A model generated the notes under the pieces. The model had not been told where the DNA came from. It saw only the letters and a program-made list of their open reading frames with translations, and made no database searches. Below, one piece after another: positions 26,581-34,732 of a stretch of DNA of 64,000 bases (its first letter is position 1; every line of letters starts with the position of its first letter). The position numbers and the translations under genes were made by a program. The DNA comes from Pseudomonas fluorescens (GTDB lineage: Bacteria; Pseudomonadota; Gammaproteobacteria; Pseudomonadales; Pseudomonadaceae), in contig NZ_CABVHU010000009.1 of NCBI RefSeq assembly GCF_902497855.1, forward strand, positions 1-64,000. The letters run 5' to 3'.

Positions 26581-26740
26581 GCCGGTGCGGGTGCTCGCGA
26601 CACCCCTTGCTGGCCCCCCAACAACCACTGCTGTTGCTGTGTTGCTGGCAACGCACCCACCCGCCCCGGCGCCAGGCCTCGGCACTGAACGCCCGGTTGC
26701 AGGCCCCGGTTCACGGGGCTTTCAACCCGGCACAAGAGAC

Positions 26741-26756
26741 TGGCACAGGGGTTGCA
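26741..26756 (+). promoter_or_regulatory. sigma-54 promoter of the DszB-like tandem pair
   Basis: TGGCACAGGGGTTGCA matches both halves of the sigma-54 consensus (TGGCAC and TTGCA) with correct spacing, the best of the three in the window. It is 89 bp upstream of the ATG at 26846. GTTGC-TG-GCAAC at 26641-26652, about 90 bp further upstream, is a possible activator site and has the same half-sites as 14606-14622. Confidence 0.8.
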
Positions 26757-26845
26757 ATTATCACTGTAACCGCTGCTGTAACGCTGCTGTTAACCGCCGG
26801 ACGCAACCGCGTTTCGGCCCTTCGTCAACGCAAAGGAACGAACAC

Positions 26846-27898
26846 ATGAGTCAAGCTTTGGATACGCTCTGGTACACCCGTTGCCCGGTGCCCACCGGTC
26901 TTGGCATTGCCGTGCAGAAAGGCTGGCTGGAGCAGACCCTGAATGCCCAGGGCACCGCGATCAAGTCCCTGCGTGAATCGGAAAACCAGGCCGTGCGCGA
27001 GTCGCACTTCGACCATACCCTGCAGAATTCGGTACGCCACGGCGGCAACATTCCGGCGATCTGGGCCCGTGCCAGCGGCCGTGAGACTCGGGTGATCGGC
27101 CTGTCCTGGCAGGATGAGGTGCAATTGATCCTGACCCTGCCTGGCAGCGGGATCAAGACCGCCAAGGACCTCAAGGGGCGCAAATTCGGCCTGCCGCTGT
27201 GGGCCAGCGCGCAGATCGATTTCTCCCGCGCCCAGGCGATCCGCGGCCTGGAAAACGCGCTGAAACTAAAGGGCCTGCAAGTCAGTGATGTCGAGCTGGT
27301 GGATTACCTGCGGGGCGGCACCCACAGCGATGAAGCCGCGCAAACCGTGGCCGGCATCAGCACCTTCGGCGGTCGGCGCAACGGCGGGCAGAGCGCGGAA
27401 CTGGTCGGCTTGCTGCGTGGCGAAGTGGACGCGATCTTTCTCAAGGGCGCCTCCGCTGCGCACGTCGCCCATCAGTTCGGCCTGCACACCGTGATCGACA
27501 CCGGCTCGCACCCGGAGCCGCTGATCCGCGCCAATAACGGCACGCCGCGGACCCTGAGTGTCGACCAGCACTTGCTCGACCACCATTACGATGCCGCCGT
27601 GGGCATTCTCGACTCGGTGCTGCGTGCCGAGACCTGGGCCTGGAACAACCCGGAGGACACCCGCCGATACCTGGCCAGGGAGACCAACAGCAGCGAGTTC
27701 TGGGTCACCGCGGCCTATGGTGAAGACGCCCACCAGCGTCTGCGCACCAACTTGCATGAGAACTCGATTCTCGGCTTGCAGGACTTCACCGATTTCCTGC
27801 AGCGCTGGAATTTCATCCCGCAGAGCTTTTCGGTCCGCGACTGGATCGACCCGCGCCCCCTGGAATCCTTGCGCTCAGCCACCGCACTGGCCGGCTGA
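26846..27898 (+). CDS. DszB-like desulfinase homologue with intact Cys-His-Arg
   Basis: A 350-residue cytoplasmic protein of the DszB/SsuA fold. It begins MSQALDTLWYTRCPVPTGLG, which lines up with the DszB active-site segment YSNCPVPNAL. Cys13 equals DszB Cys27, His54 in RESHFDHT equals His60, and Arg64 in SVRHGGNIPAIWA equals Arg70. There is no signal peptide, so annotation as an ABC binding protein is probably misleading. The start at 26846 has AAAGGAACG before it; the open frame upstream to 26468 overlaps the exporter gene and the sigma-54 site and is rejected. It is followed 40 bp later by a close paralogue. Proposed role: hydrolysis of a sulfinate to sulfite, giving assimilable sulfur. 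Confidence 0.75.
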   Translation: MSQALDTLWYTRCPVPTGLGIAVQKGWLEQTLNAQGTAIKSLRESENQAVRESHFDHTLQNSVRHGGNIPAIWARASGRETRVIGLSWQDEVQLILTLPGSGIKTAKDLKGRKFGLPLWASAQIDFSRAQAIRGLENALKLKGLQVSDVELVDYLRGGTHSDEAAQTVAGISTFGGRRNGGQSAELVGLLRGEVDAIFLKGASAAHVAHQFGLHTVIDTGSHPEPLIRANNGTPRTLSVDQHLLDHHYDAAVGILDSVLRAETWAWNNPEDTRRYLARETNSSEFWVTAAYGEDAHQRLRTNLHENSILGLQDFTDFLQRWNFIPQSFSVRDWIDPRPLESLRSATALAG

Positions 27899-27938
27899 TG
27901 CCCCTGGCTCGACAAGACCTTTCCCACAAGCAGGCCTC

Positions 27939-28985
27939 ATGAGCACCCATTTTCTTGATACCCTCTGGTATACCCACAGCCCGGTTCCCACCGGGCTGGG
28001 GATTGCCGTTGAATCCGGCCGACTGGCCGAGGCGTTTCGTCCTTTCGGGACCAACATCCAGGCGTTGCGCGAATCCAACGATCGGGAGATTCGCGAAGCG
28101 CACTTTGATCACCACTTGCCCAATTCGGTCCGGCATGGCGGCAATACGCCTGCCATCTGGGCGCGCTCGACAGGTGTGCAGACCCGGGTACTCGGCCTGT
28201 CCTGGAGCGACGAAGTCCAGCTGATCGTGAGCAACCCGGACAGTCCGGTGAAAACCATCCGCGACTTGAAAGACCGGCGTTTCGGCCTGCCCAAATGGGC
28301 CAACGTGAAAATCGATTTCAACCGCGCCAGCGCCTTGCGCGGCCTGGAAAACGCCTTGAGCCTGGAGGGCTTGAACGTCGCCGATGTCGATCTGGTCGAC
28401 TACCCCTATGGCGGCACCCACAGCGACACCCCGGTACGCCATGTGTTCGGCGCCCAGGTCCGGCTGCACGGCAACCGCGTGCGTCGGCGCAACCAGGAAC
28501 TGATCGGCCTGTTGCATGGCGATGTCGATGCGATCTTCCTCAAGGGCGCCCATGGCCTGCAGCTGGCGGATGAGTTCGGCCTGCACGTGGTGGTCGACAC
28601 CGGCTCCCACCCCGACCCGCTGATCCGCGCCAACATCGGCACGCCGCGCACCCTGACGGTGGACCAGCACCTGCTGGATGAGCATTTCGACGCGGCCCTG
28701 TGCATCGTCGACAGCGTGCTGCATGCCGAACGCTGGGCCTGGGCCCACCCCGATGAAACCCGGCGCTTTCTCGCTCGCGAACTGAACACCAGCGAGTACT
28801 GGGTCGCCGCCGCCTACGGCGAAGATGCCCATCGCCGCTTGCGTACCGCCCTCGACGAAACCTCGATCAACGCCCTGCAACACCTCACGGACTTCCTTCA
28901 GCGCTGGGACTTCATCGCGCAACGCTTCGATGTCCGCGACTGGATCGATCCGCGTCCGCTGGAAGAGGTTTGTCGGGTGATCTGA
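27939..28985 (+). CDS. DszB-like paralogue with Ser in place of the catalytic Cys
   Basis: A 348-residue protein very similar to the one just upstream over its whole length (LDTLWYT, PVPTGLGIAV, HFDHHLPNSVRHGGN, DTGSHPDPLIRAN, NTSEYWVAAAYGEDAHRRLR). His55 and Arg65 of the DszB-type triad are kept, but the nucleophile position reads Ser14 (codon AGC at 27978-27980) in THSPVPTG where the paralogue has Cys (TGC). As I recall, Cys27 is essential in DszB and a Cys-to-Ser variant was used to trap substrate. This protein may therefore be a non-catalytic partner, a binding protein, or an enzyme with altered chemistry. The frame is intact and similarity to its neighbour is strong, so recent decay is unlikely. 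No signal peptide is seen. Confidence 0.75.
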   Translation: MSTHFLDTLWYTHSPVPTGLGIAVESGRLAEAFRPFGTNIQALRESNDREIREAHFDHHLPNSVRHGGNTPAIWARSTGVQTRVLGLSWSDEVQLIVSNPDSPVKTIRDLKDRRFGLPKWANVKIDFNRASALRGLENALSLEGLNVADVDLVDYPYGGTHSDTPVRHVFGAQVRLHGNRVRRRNQELIGLLHGDVDAIFLKGAHGLQLADEFGLHVVVDTGSHPDPLIRANIGTPRTLTVDQHLLDEHFDAALCIVDSVLHAERWAWAHPDETRRFLARELNTSEYWVAAAYGEDAHRRLRTALDETSINALQHLTDFLQRWDFIAQRFDVRDWIDPRPLEEVCRVI

Positions 28986-29368
28986 GTAAGGCGGGGAAAA
29001 AATACTGGACCATTGAACGGCATGATCGACTACCATGCCGGCCGCCGGTTTCCACATGGGATTAATAGGGAATCCGAGATGCCCGACACGGCATCAATCG
29101 GAACTGCCCCCGCAACTGTAGGTGCTGAGCCTGCTCCTGAAATTGCCACTGGGATCACTCCCGGGAAGGCTGGAGCCAGGTGCCGACGCATCAGTCAGGA
29201 GACCTGCCGGCCAAGCAAATCACTAACCGGCGGGGTGTCCGGGAAGGACATCCTCGCGCCGTGCGTCACGTTCAGTGAGCGCCACGTCAGTGCTTTATTG
29301 GCAACGTTCGATGATGTGTTTCCAGTCCGTGCCCCCTGCCCCGAGTACGGTCCACTGGAGATTGCGTC
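28986..29368 (+). other. 383-bp leader region holding the cobalamin riboswitch
   Basis: Gene-free stretch between the DszB-like pair and the B12-type ABC operon. The riboswitch occupies about 29035-29212. The remaining ~155 bases to the ATG at 29369 would carry the expression platform; no clear T-run terminator was seen, so control at translation initiation is more likely. A GGAG ribosome site lies just before the ATG. Confidence 0.6.
29035..29212 (+). ncRNA. cobalamin (AdoCbl) riboswitch
   Basis: Conserved core segments appear in order: GGGAATCCGAGATGCCCGAC, then CGGAACTGCCCCCGCAACTG, then the GCCACTGGG block (29145-29153), GGGAAGGC, and the B12 box AGTCAGGAGACCTGCC (29193-29208). This order and wording are diagnostic for cobalamin riboswitches, which lower expression of B12 uptake or synthesis genes when cobalamin is present. 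It precedes a BtuFCD-like ABC operon. Confidence 0.95.
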
Positions 29369-30382
29369 ATGCTGCTGTCACGCCTTGCCACCCTCGTCAC
29401 TGCGCTGGGTCTGTCCACCCTCGCCCAGGCGACCCCGACCCACTATCCCCTTTCGGTCGAGAACTGCGGCAGCACCCTGACCTTCGAGCAGGCACCGAGC
29501 CGCGCCGTGACCATCGGCCAGGCCGGCACCGAAATGCTCTTCGCCATGGGGCTTGGCCACACGCTGATCGGCACGTCGCTGTGGTTCAACGAGGTGCTGG
29601 CCAAGTACAAGACAGCGAACGACCCGATCCCGCGCCTTGCCGATAACGAGCCGAGTTTCGAGGCGGTGATCGGCAAACGCCCGCAGCTGGTAGCGGTGGA
29701 ACTGGAGTGGATGGTCGGCCCGCAAGGCGTGGTCGGTACCCGCGAGCAGTTTCACGAGCTGCAGATCCCGACCTACCTGATGCCCTCCGACTGCGAAGCC
29801 AAAGACAACCTGGTCGGTGCCGATGGCACACGGCTGGAAGCGTTTCGCATCGACAGCATTTACAAAAGCATCAGCCAACTGGCTGAGATTTTCGATGTGC
29901 AGGAACGTGGCCGGCAGTTGAACGACGAACTCAAGGCCAGCCTGGCGAGGTCTGTCGCCACGGTGCAGGACAAGAACCTGAAGCACACCAGCGCGCTGTT
30001 CTGGTTCTCCAGTGCCAGCCTGGATATCGACCCTTATGTCGCTGGGCACAAGGGCATTCCCGACTTCATGCTCAACACCCTGGGCGTGCGTAACGTGGTG
30101 CAATCGGATGAAGAATGGCCGACCGTCGGCTGGGAAACCATTGCCAAGGCCAACCCGACCTTCCTGGTCATTGCACGCATGGATCGCCGGCGCTTCCCCG
30201 CTGACGACCACCTCAAGAAACTGGCGTTCCTGCGCAGCGATCCGGTGACCCGCAACATGGACGCGGTGAAAAACAACCGCATCATCATCCTCGACGCCAT
30301 GGCCATGCAGGCCAGCGTCAGAATGTTCGACGGTCTGGCCACCCTGGCTTCAGCCATCGACGGCTATGACCTGCCGAAATGA
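29369..30382 (+). CDS. BtuF-like ABC transporter periplasmic binding protein
   Basis: A 337-residue binding protein of the iron-siderophore/B12 (class III) type. A short signal peptide (MLLSRLATLVTALGLSTLAQA) precedes TPTHYPLSVENCG. The class shows as a two-lobed protein with PSRAVTIGQAGTEMLFAMGLGHTLIGTS near the N-terminus and ANPTFLVIARMD in the second lobe. The cobalamin riboswitch upstream points to a corrinoid or cobalt-related ligand rather than an iron siderophore. It is first in a three-gene operon and overlaps the permease gene by four bases (ATGA). Confidence 0.85.
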   Translation: MLLSRLATLVTALGLSTLAQATPTHYPLSVENCGSTLTFEQAPSRAVTIGQAGTEMLFAMGLGHTLIGTSLWFNEVLAKYKTANDPIPRLADNEPSFEAVIGKRPQLVAVELEWMVGPQGVVGTREQFHELQIPTYLMPSDCEAKDNLVGADGTRLEAFRIDSIYKSISQLAEIFDVQERGRQLNDELKASLARSVATVQDKNLKHTSALFWFSSASLDIDPYVAGHKGIPDFMLNTLGVRNVVQSDEEWPTVGWETIAKANPTFLVIARMDRRRFPADDHLKKLAFLRSDPVTRNMDAVKNNRIIILDAMAMQASVRMFDGLATLASAIDGYDLPK

Positions 30383-31395
30383 CCAGGACGCTGATAGGCA
30401 CATTGCTCGCCGCCATGACCCTGCTGCTGGCCGTCATTGCCGGTGTGGCCATCGGTGAAACACCCATCGATCCGGGTGTGGTGTTCCAGGTGCTGGCCAA
30501 CAAACTGTGGGCTGCCGGCCATGTCCTCGACCCGATCGACGAAGGCGTCGTCTGGAATTATCGCCTGACCCGCGCCCTGGTGGCCGCAGCCTGCGGTGCC
30601 GGTCTGGCCACGTGCGGGGTGATCCTGCAATCGCTGTTGCGCAACCCGCTGGCCGATCCCTACCTGCTCGGCATCTCCGCCGGCGCCTCGACGGGCGCGG
30701 TGCTGGTGGCGTTGCTGGGGCTGGGGGCGGGCCTGATTTCGCTGTCGGTCGGGGCGTTTGCCGGGGCTGTGGCCGCCTTCGCCCTGGTGGTATTGCTGGC
30801 CCGTGCCAGCGGCTCACCCGGCGGCACCGGGCAGATCATCCTCGCGGGGATTGCCGGTTCGCAGCTATTTAATGCGCTCACGGCGTTTCTGATCACCAAG
30901 TCGGCCAGTTCCGAACAGGCCCGGGGCATCATGTTCTGGTTGCTGGGCAATCTCAGCGGGGTGCGCTGGCCGTCGGTGTGGCTGGCCGTCCCGGTGGCGG
31001 TGGCCGGTCTGGGTGTTTGCCTGTGGCATCGGCGGGCGCTGGACGCCTTCACTTTCGGCGCCGACTCCGCCGCCTCGCTCGGCATCCCGGTACGCCGCGT
31101 GCAATTGCTGCTGATCAGCTGCGCCGCCCTGGTGACGGCCGTGATGGTCTCGATTGTCGGCTCCATCGGTTTCGTCGGGCTGGTCATCCCCCATGCCGTG
31201 CGCCTGCTGCTGGGCACCCGCCATGCGCGCCTGCTGCCGGCCAGTGCGCTGGGGGGTGCGCTGTTTCTGATCGCCGCCGATGTGCTGTCGCGAACACTGA
31301 TCAAAGGCCAGGTGATCCCGGTCGGGGTCATCACGGCACTGGTCGGCGCTCCGGTGTTCGCGTTGATCCTGATCGGCCGGAGGAATGCCCGATGA
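30379..31395 (+). CDS. BtuC-like (FecCD family) ABC permease
   Basis: A 338-residue, roughly ten-helix permease of the FecCD/BtuC family. Recognisable parts are LTRALVAAACGAGLATCGVILQSLLRNPLADPYLLGISAGASTGAV, the classical FecCD region, then GSIGFVGLVIPHAVRLLLGTRHARLLPASALGGALFLIAADVLSRT, and a C-terminal helix VPVGVITALVGAPVFALIL-like segment. It overlaps both neighbours by four bases. It forms the membrane channel of the riboswitch-controlled importer, presumably for corrinoids. Confidence 0.9.
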   Translation: MTRTLIGTLLAAMTLLLAVIAGVAIGETPIDPGVVFQVLANKLWAAGHVLDPIDEGVVWNYRLTRALVAAACGAGLATCGVILQSLLRNPLADPYLLGISAGASTGAVLVALLGLGAGLISLSVGAFAGAVAAFALVVLLARASGSPGGTGQIILAGIAGSQLFNALTAFLITKSASSEQARGIMFWLLGNLSGVRWPSVWLAVPVAVAGLGVCLWHRRALDAFTFGADSAASLGIPVRRVQLLLISCAALVTAVMVSIVGSIGFVGLVIPHAVRLLLGTRHARLLPASALGGALFLIAADVLSRTLIKGQVIPVGVITALVGAPVFALILIGRRNAR

Positions 31396-32183
31396 ATGCC
31401 GTCACGCCTGTTCTCGGCGATTGCGTGCTGAGTTGTTCCGGCCTCGGGTTCCATGTCCGCGACGCCGAGTTGCTGCACGATATCCACCTGGACATCCGCC
31501 GCGGCGAAACCCTGGGCCTCGTCGGGCCCAACGGCTCGGGCAAATCCACCCTGCTCAAATTGCTGGCTGGCGTGCGCGCGCCCAGCCGGGGAGACATCCA
31601 CCTCAACGGCCAGCGCCTCAAGACGCTGGCGCGGCGAACCGTCGCGCAAACCCTGGCGGTGGTCGAGCAACAGGCCGACACGCTGGATGCCATCAACGTG
31701 TTCGATGCCGTGGCCCTGGGCCGAACGCCGTGGCTGTCGGCCTTGAGCCCGTGGTCGAACGAGGATGCCGCCATCGTCCGGCAGGCACTGTGCGACGTCG
31801 ATGCGGCGCACCTGAAAAACCAGACCTGGCACAGCCTGTCCGGCGGCGAACGCCAGCGTGTCCACATCGCTCGCGCCCTGGCCCAACGCCCGCAGATACT
31901 GTTGCTGGACGAACCGACCAATCACCTGGACATCCAGCACCAGCTCGCGATCCTGAACGTGGTGCAGGCGCTCCCGGTGACGACATTGATCGCCCTGCAC
32001 GACCTGAATCAGGCCCTGAGTTGCGATCGTCTGGCGGTACTGGAACGGGGGCGACTGGTCGCCCTCGGCAAACCGCTTGAGGTACTGACCCCGCAACGTT
32101 TGCAGGAGACGTTTGGTGTGCACGCGCATTACCTGACCGACCCTTTTGATGGGGCGCGGATATTGCGGTTTCGTGCTGTTTGA
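31392..32183 (+). CDS. BtuD-like ABC transporter ATP-binding protein
   Basis: A 263-residue ATPase of the FepC/BtuD family. Walker A GPNGSGKST, Q-loop VVEQQADTLD, signature LSGGERQRVHIARAL, Walker B ILLLDEPTNHLD and switch His in LIALHDLNQ are all present. The ATG at 31392 overlaps the permease stop. It completes the BtuFCD-like operon. Its last 55 bp overlap the 3' end of the convergent RND transporter gene, an unusual antisense arrangement. Confidence 0.9.
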   Translation: MNAVTPVLGDCVLSCSGLGFHVRDAELLHDIHLDIRRGETLGLVGPNGSGKSTLLKLLAGVRAPSRGDIHLNGQRLKTLARRTVAQTLAVVEQQADTLDAINVFDAVALGRTPWLSALSPWSNEDAAIVRQALCDVDAAHLKNQTWHSLSGGERQRVHIARALAQRPQILLLDEPTNHLDIQHQLAILNVVQALPVTTLIALHDLNQALSCDRLAVLERGRLVALGKPLEVLTPQRLQETFGVHAHYLTDPFDGARILRFRAV

Positions 32184-34702
32184 CTGGCGCCCGGAGATTG
32201 AGTCATGCCCTGCGATCCCTCGGCACCCACCACTTCCAGTGCCACCTCCTCTGTTCTTTTGCCCAGAACATGATGAGTGCGCAACAGAAAATGCGACAAC
32301 GCAGGGATCAGGATCAAAGCACCCAACATGTTCCACAAAAACATGAAGGTCAGCAAAATGCCCATGTCCGCCTGGAACTTGATCGGTGACCAGGCCCAGC
32401 ACACCACGCCGGCGGCCAGGGTGATGCCCACCAGGCCCACCACCCGGCCGGTGAACGACACGGCGTTGCGATAGGCCTGGGATAACGGCAGGCCCTGGCG
32501 CTGGTACTGCAACTGCACGCTGAGCAGGTACAACGCGTAGTCGACCCCGATGCCGACACCCAGGGCGATCACCGGCAGCGTTGCCACCTTCACGCCAATG
32601 CCCATGACCACCATCAACGCCTCGCAGAGGATCGAGGTCAGCACCAGCGGCAGCAGCGCCACCAATGTCGCGCGCCAGCTGCGGAAGGTGATCAGGCAGA
32701 ACAGCGTCACCGCGCCATAGACATACAGCAGCATGGTGCGGTTGGCCTCGCGCACTACGATGTTGGTCGCCGCTTCGATGCCGGCCGACCCGGCGGCCAG
32801 CAGAAACTGGCGGTCTTCGCTGCTGTTGTCCCGCGCGAACTGGTCGGCGATGGCCACCACCGCGTCCAGGGTTTCGGCCTTGTGGTCCTTGAGGAAGGCG
32901 ATCACCGGCATCAGCGAACAATCGGTGTTGAACAATTCCGGGGAATTGACCGAGGCTTGCTGCGCGGCGTAGTTCAGCACGTCCTGGTTGCGCTGGATGC
33001 TGTTGAGCTTGGGGTTGCCCTCATAGGTGCCAGCGGTAATCTGCCGTACCGCGTTGACCAGCGAAGCGGTGGCCTGCACGCCGGGATACTGCTGCAGCTC
33101 CCAGGCCAGGCGGTCGGCGAGGATCAGCGTCCGGTAATTCAGGCAACCTTCCGCCGGGGTCTTGATCATCACCGCGAACAGGTCGCTGGACAGCGCGTAG
33201 TGGCTGGTGATGTAGGCGTTGTCGCGGTTGTAGCGCGAGTCGGCCCGCAACTCCGGGGCGCCGCTGTCGAGGTCGCCGATTTTCAGTTGCAGACTGACCA
33301 TGAAGCCGCCAATGCCCATCAGTGCCGCCACCAGGACCGCACCGGTCGCCCATTTGCGGGTCGTGAAGCGGTCGAGCGTGTCCCACAGTTTGCCGAAGCC
33401 TTTGTGCCCGTCCGCCCGGGTGTCGATTTTCAGCGCTCGCTCGGCGGCCTTGCGCCCGACTCCGATGTAGGACAACGCCACCGGCATCAGCAACAGCGAG
33501 GTGAAGATCAGTACCGCCACACCGATGCTGGCGGTGATGGCCAAATCCTGGATCACCGGGATATCGATCAGCATCAGCACGGCGAAGCCGACGGCATCGG
33601 CCAACAGCGCGGTGACGCCGGCAATGAACAGGCGGCGGAAGGTGTAGCGGGCGGCAATCAGCTTGTGGGTGCCGCGGGCGATGTCCTGCATGATGCCGTT
33701 CATCTTCTGCGCGGCATGGGACACGCCGATGGCAAAGATCAGGAACGGCACCAGCACCGAGTACGGGTCGATGGCATAACCCAGCCAGGCGACGATGCCC
33801 AGTTGCCAGACCACGGCGATCAGCGAACAGCCGACCACCAGCAAGGTACTGCGCACGCAGCGGGTGTAGAGGTAGATGATGATCAGCGAGGTGACCACCG
33901 CCAAACCGAAGAACATCATCACCTGGATCAGCCCATCGATCAGGTCGCCCATCAGCTTGGCGAAACCGATCACCCGGACCTTGTACTGGCCCTTGCCCTC
34001 TTCCCCGGTCAGTCGTGCCGCACTGTCGCCGGCGAATTCGATCTTGTCGCGCAATTGCGCTTCGAGCATCTGCGAAAATTGATGGTAGTCGAGGCGCTGA
34101 CCGGTGGCCGTGGCTTTGTCCAGCAACGGCACGATCAGCATGCTCGATTTGAAATCGCTGGCGACCAGGCTGCCGACGATACCGGCGCGGGTGATGTTCT
34201 GCCGCAGCTGTTCGATGTCCGATGGCGAGCCTTGATAACTGTCGGGCATCACCGGGCCACCCTGGAAACCTTCTTCGGTGACTTCGGTCCAGCGCACGGC
34301 CGGCGTCCACAGCGACTTCATCCAGGCGCGGTCGACGCCTTCGGCGAGGAACAGTTCGTCGTTGACCTGCTTGAGCACATTCAAGTACTCGGGGTCGAAA
34401 ATGTCGCCCTGGGTATTTTCCACCACCACCCGTACCGAGTTACCCAGACCGCGCAGCGACTGACGGTTTTCCAGGAAGTTCTGAATGTAGGGCTGACTCT
34501 GCGGGATCATTTTCTCGAAACTGGGGCGCAACTCCAGACGGGTCACGGCCATGTAACCCAGCACCAGGGTGACCAGGGTCATGAGCGCAATGAACAGCGG
34601 GCGGTAGTTGAACACCAGCCGCTCCAGCCGATTGCCGGAGCGCCGATCGAAATCACGCAGATCGCGGATCACCGGCATGGTGTCTTGCTTGGTATGGGCC
34701 AT
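32129..34702 (-). CDS. RND-superfamily (MMPL/HpnN-like) transporter
   Basis: An 857-residue inner membrane transporter with two sets of about six helices, each after a large periplasmic domain. Helix 1 is PLFIALMTLVTLVLGYMAV, followed by a periplasmic region to about residue 250. The first membrane block includes FFGLAVVTSLIIIYLYTRC and IFAIGVSHAAQKMNGIMQD; the second begins near residue 660 with YVYGAVTLFCLITFRSW and VIALGVGIGVDYALYLLSVQL, the GxGxDYA motif of MMPL/RND proteins. It ends a four-gene - strand operon with DUF1302, DUF1329 and YCF48-like genes, which often travel together in Proteobacteria near lipid or hydrophobic-compound catabolism. Its substrate is unknown. The 3' end overlaps the BtuD-like gene. 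Confidence 0.85.
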   Translation of the reverse strand: MAHTKQDTMPVIRDLRDFDRRSGNRLERLVFNYRPLFIALMTLVTLVLGYMAVTRLELRPSFEKMIPQSQPYIQNFLENRQSLRGLGNSVRVVVENTQGDIFDPEYLNVLKQVNDELFLAEGVDRAWMKSLWTPAVRWTEVTEEGFQGGPVMPDSYQGSPSDIEQLRQNITRAGIVGSLVASDFKSSMLIVPLLDKATATGQRLDYHQFSQMLEAQLRDKIEFAGDSAARLTGEEGKGQYKVRVIGFAKLMGDLIDGLIQVMMFFGLAVVTSLIIIYLYTRCVRSTLLVVGCSLIAVVWQLGIVAWLGYAIDPYSVLVPFLIFAIGVSHAAQKMNGIMQDIARGTHKLIAARYTFRRLFIAGVTALLADAVGFAVLMLIDIPVIQDLAITASIGVAVLIFTSLLLMPVALSYIGVGRKAAERALKIDTRADGHKGFGKLWDTLDRFTTRKWATGAVLVAALMGIGGFMVSLQLKIGDLDSGAPELRADSRYNRDNAYITSHYALSSDLFAVMIKTPAEGCLNYRTLILADRLAWELQQYPGVQATASLVNAVRQITAGTYEGNPKLNSIQRNQDVLNYAAQQASVNSPELFNTDCSLMPVIAFLKDHKAETLDAVVAIADQFARDNSSEDRQFLLAAGSAGIEAATNIVVREANRTMLLYVYGAVTLFCLITFRSWRATLVALLPLVLTSILCEALMVVMGIGVKVATLPVIALGVGIGVDYALYLLSVQLQYQRQGLPLSQAYRNAVSFTGRVVGLVGITLAAGVVCWAWSPIKFQADMGILLTFMFLWNMLGALILIPALSHFLLRTHHVLGKRTEEVALEVVGAEGSQGMTQSPGASQTARNRNIRAPSKGSVR

Positions 34703-34732
34703 GTCTGAGTACTCGCTCTGTGGTTCTGGTTC

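Noticed and set aside
24355..26685. 776-residue - strand frame opposite the nitroreductase and ABC exporter
   Set aside because: It spans two supported genes on the other strand and has only low-complexity His/Gln/Asp-rich text.
26468..26845. N-terminal extension of the DszB-like gene at 26846
   Set aside because: It would overlap the exporter gene and contain the sigma-54 promoter; similarity to DszB begins at 26846.
32882..34708. 608-residue + strand frame opposite the RND gene
   Set aside because: It is His/Gln/Asp-rich repetitive text, the usual complement of a membrane protein gene, while the - strand protein has clear RND motifs.
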